From: CAMYLY01 sp036397755
GTDB lineage: Bacteria; Gemmatimonadota; Gemmatimonadetes; Gemmatimonadales; GWC2-71-9
Assembly (NCBI GenBank): GCA_036397755.1
Contig: DASWII010000035.1
Coordinates: 62,001 to 126,000 of the forward strand
Length of the DNA stretch: 64,000 nt
Direction: 5' to 3'
Part shown: positions 62,886-64,000 of the stretch, piece by piece
Numbering within the stretch: position 1 is the stretch's first letter
How the letters are laid out: each line of letters begins with the position of its first letter
Notes under the pieces: model-generated
Told to the model about the DNA's origin: nothing
The model's database searches: none
What the model saw: the letters and a program-made list of their open reading frames with translations, nothing else
Position numbers and translations under genes: made by a program

Positions 62886-63668
62886 GTGACCTTCCAGGAT
62901 GGACTCCTCCGCGGGCAAGTAGCACTCGTCACCGGCGGTGGAACCGGCATTGGCTTTGGTATCGCCACAGTGCTTGCCGACCTGGGCTGCGACATCGTGT
63001 TGGTCAGTAGGCGGTCGGTCCATCTGGATCCGGCGGCTCGGCAGCTGGTCGAGCGCGGCGTACGGGCTCTGCCCATTCCGGGAGACGTTCGTGACCCCGA
63101 CTCCCTCCGCGATGCCGTCGCGCGAGCGACGGACGCCCTGGGGCGTCTCGACGTTCTCGTCAACAACGCCGCCGGAAACTTCTATTCGCCGTCGGCTGAG
63201 CTGTCGCCCAAGGGATGGAAGGCGGTTGTGGAGACGGACCTCTACGGAACGTTCTATTCCTCCCAGGCGGTGTATCCCGTCATGCGACAACAGGGCGGCG
63301 GGCGCATCATCTCCATCTCGATGACCCTGCACTATCGCGGGTGGCCCAAGATGGCGCATGCCACGGCGGCGAAGGCGGGGGTGGACGCCCTCACACGCAC
63401 GTTGGCGCTCGAATGGGCGGCTGACGGCATCACGGTAAATGCCGTTGCCCCGGGGCCGATTCCGACTCCAGGCGCTTCCAAAGCCTTCTCCGCCGGAGGG
63501 GACGCGGCTTCTCTGACGGAGGGTATGCGCCGAGCGATCCCGCTCGGACGCTGGGGAACCCCCGAGGACGTCGGGCAGATGGTGGCGTACCTCTGCTCAC
63601 CTGCCGCCAGCTGGATCACTGGTCAAATCTTCGTGGTGGACGGCGGAAGTTCGCTCTCGCAGCTATGA
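62886..63668 (+). CDS. SDR of the 2,4-dienoyl-CoA / trans-2-enoyl-CoA reductase type
   Basis: 260 residues. TGGGTGIGFGIA near the N-terminus, NNAAGNFYSPSAELS, SMTLHYRGWPKMAHATAAKAGVDALTRTLA and the closing VDGGSSL. The usual YxxxK tyrosine is histidine (HATAAK), as is normal for dienoyl-CoA reductases, which place their tyrosine elsewhere. It likely reduces unsaturated acyl-CoA with NADPH. GTG 62886 has GGTGAG upstream. ATGA overlap with the thioesterase gene. Confidence 0.9.
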   Translation: MTFQDGLLRGQVALVTGGGTGIGFGIATVLADLGCDIVLVSRRSVHLDPAARQLVERGVRALPIPGDVRDPDSLRDAVARATDALGRLDVLVNNAAGNFYSPSAELSPKGWKAVVETDLYGTFYSSQAVYPVMRQQGGGRIISISMTLHYRGWPKMAHATAAKAGVDALTRTLALEWAADGITVNAVAPGPIPTPGASKAFSAGGDAASLTEGMRRAIPLGRWGTPEDVGQMVAYLCSPAASWITGQIFVVDGGSSLSQL

Positions 63669-64000
63669 CGCATCTGCCTCCTCATCCGAGCGCGGCGACG
63701 CCCGAGCTCATCGCGGCCTTCGTGGCCGAGTGGAACCGGCATCCGGCCATGCAGCACATGGCGGCACGGATTGACCTGTCCGATCCCAGTGTGCCCCGGG
63801 CGAGAATCGACCACTTGCAACCATATCACCGTGGTGGATTGGGCACGGACGCGGTGGTGGGTGCCGTCATCGCAGGCATGATCGATCTGGTCATCGGCCT
63901 CACGGGCTACCTTCAGCTCCAGGGACAGCAAGTCGGTGTCGCGCAGCTCAACGTGAACTTTCTCAAGCCGGTGCGCGGCACGAGCCTGGTGGCCGAAGGG
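63665..64000 (+). CDS. Hot-dog thioesterase of PaaI type, N-terminal part (3' end outside window)
   Basis: The first 112 residues are present. HLQPYHRGGLGTDAVVGAVIAGMIDLVIGL contains the active-site region of hot-dog thioesterases (normally HxGxxFxxAD-like; here HRGGLGTDAVVG). VAQLNVNFLKPVRGTSL is the typical second strand. It probably hydrolyses an acyl-CoA. Coupled to the SDR by ATGA; the frame is open at the window end. Confidence 0.82.
   Translation, partial: MTHLPPHPSAATPELIAAFVAEWNRHPAMQHMAARIDLSDPSVPRARIDHLQPYHRGGLGTDAVVGAVIAGMIDLVIGLTGYLQLQGQQVGVAQLNVNFLKPVRGTSLVAEG

Overview
The window is GC-rich chromosomal DNA of a Gram-negative heterotrophic bacterium. An outer-membrane barrel protein, several lipoproteins and secreted beta-propeller proteins, PadR and ECF regulators, and dense short operons with NTGA stop/start overlaps resemble Gemmatimonadota or a neighbouring phylum. 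That placement is an inference from gene style, not a phylogeny. I see no rRNA, tRNA, CRISPR array, insertion sequence or prophage. About 60 protein genes are supported; the first and last run off the window.

Layout. 1-7.9 kb (+): a catabolic operon (creatininase-family enzyme, SDR, Rid protein, enoyl-CoA hydratase, acyl-CoA dehydrogenase, fused FAD monooxygenase/Old-Yellow-Enzyme reductase, tryptophan 2,3-dioxygenase, kynureninase). It reads as tryptophan breakdown through kynurenine, anthranilate and 2-aminobenzoyl-CoA. 7.9-13.4 kb: sugar-related enzymes (DUF1080, GH38 mannosidase), a Ycf48-like propeller and an SDR. 13.4-19.8 kb: secreted cyclophilin, an SPFH/ribbon-helix-helix/hydrolase operon behind a palindromic promoter, a PadR regulator with a 44-bp perfect palindrome, and an ECF sigma/anti-sigma/PDZ cassette. 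20.2-27.2 kb (-): leuS, serA, a class V aminotransferase, a nicotinate phosphoribosyltransferase-like enzyme and a glycosyltransferase. 27.3-34.1 kb: glycosylasparaginase with an outer-membrane barrel, saccharopine-dehydrogenase-like enzyme, TetR, NSS transporter, lone 2-oxoacid dehydrogenase E1-alpha. 34.1-40.2 kb (-): gyrA, threonine-dehydratase-like enzyme, REC-GAF-GGDEF protein and Ser/Thr kinase in one direction. 40.4-46.5 kb: alcohol dehydrogenase, Ig-like/TolB propeller, a lysine-rich histone-like protein, a terpene-cyclase-fold protein and a UreH/NicO-type transporter.

46.5-50.2 kb (+): selD, whose reading frame contains an in-frame UGA at the active-site position (a selenoprotein SelD), then an RNase HI variant, dCMP deaminase, a zinc-ribbon protein and a PAP2 phosphatase. 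50.3-53.3 kb: thiolase and 3-hydroxyacyl-CoA dehydrogenase. 53.3-56.7 kb: membrane protein, lipoprotein, squalene-synthase-like enzyme, thyA and folA. 56.8-60.6 kb (+): two D-Ala-D-Ala-ligase-like ATP-grasp proteins, a GNAT acetyltransferase and a lysine 2,3-aminomutase in one tightly coupled operon. This is the best candidate for an undescribed pathway. 60.6-64 kb: an EF-G paralogue, a dienoyl-CoA-reductase-like SDR and a partial thioesterase.

The most informative observations are the recoded selD, the beta-lysine/ATP-grasp operon, the palindromic operators near 14.1 and 17.4 kb, the gyrA leader with a terminator-like hairpin, and a pair of diverged intergenic repeats at 41.7 and 45.7 kb.
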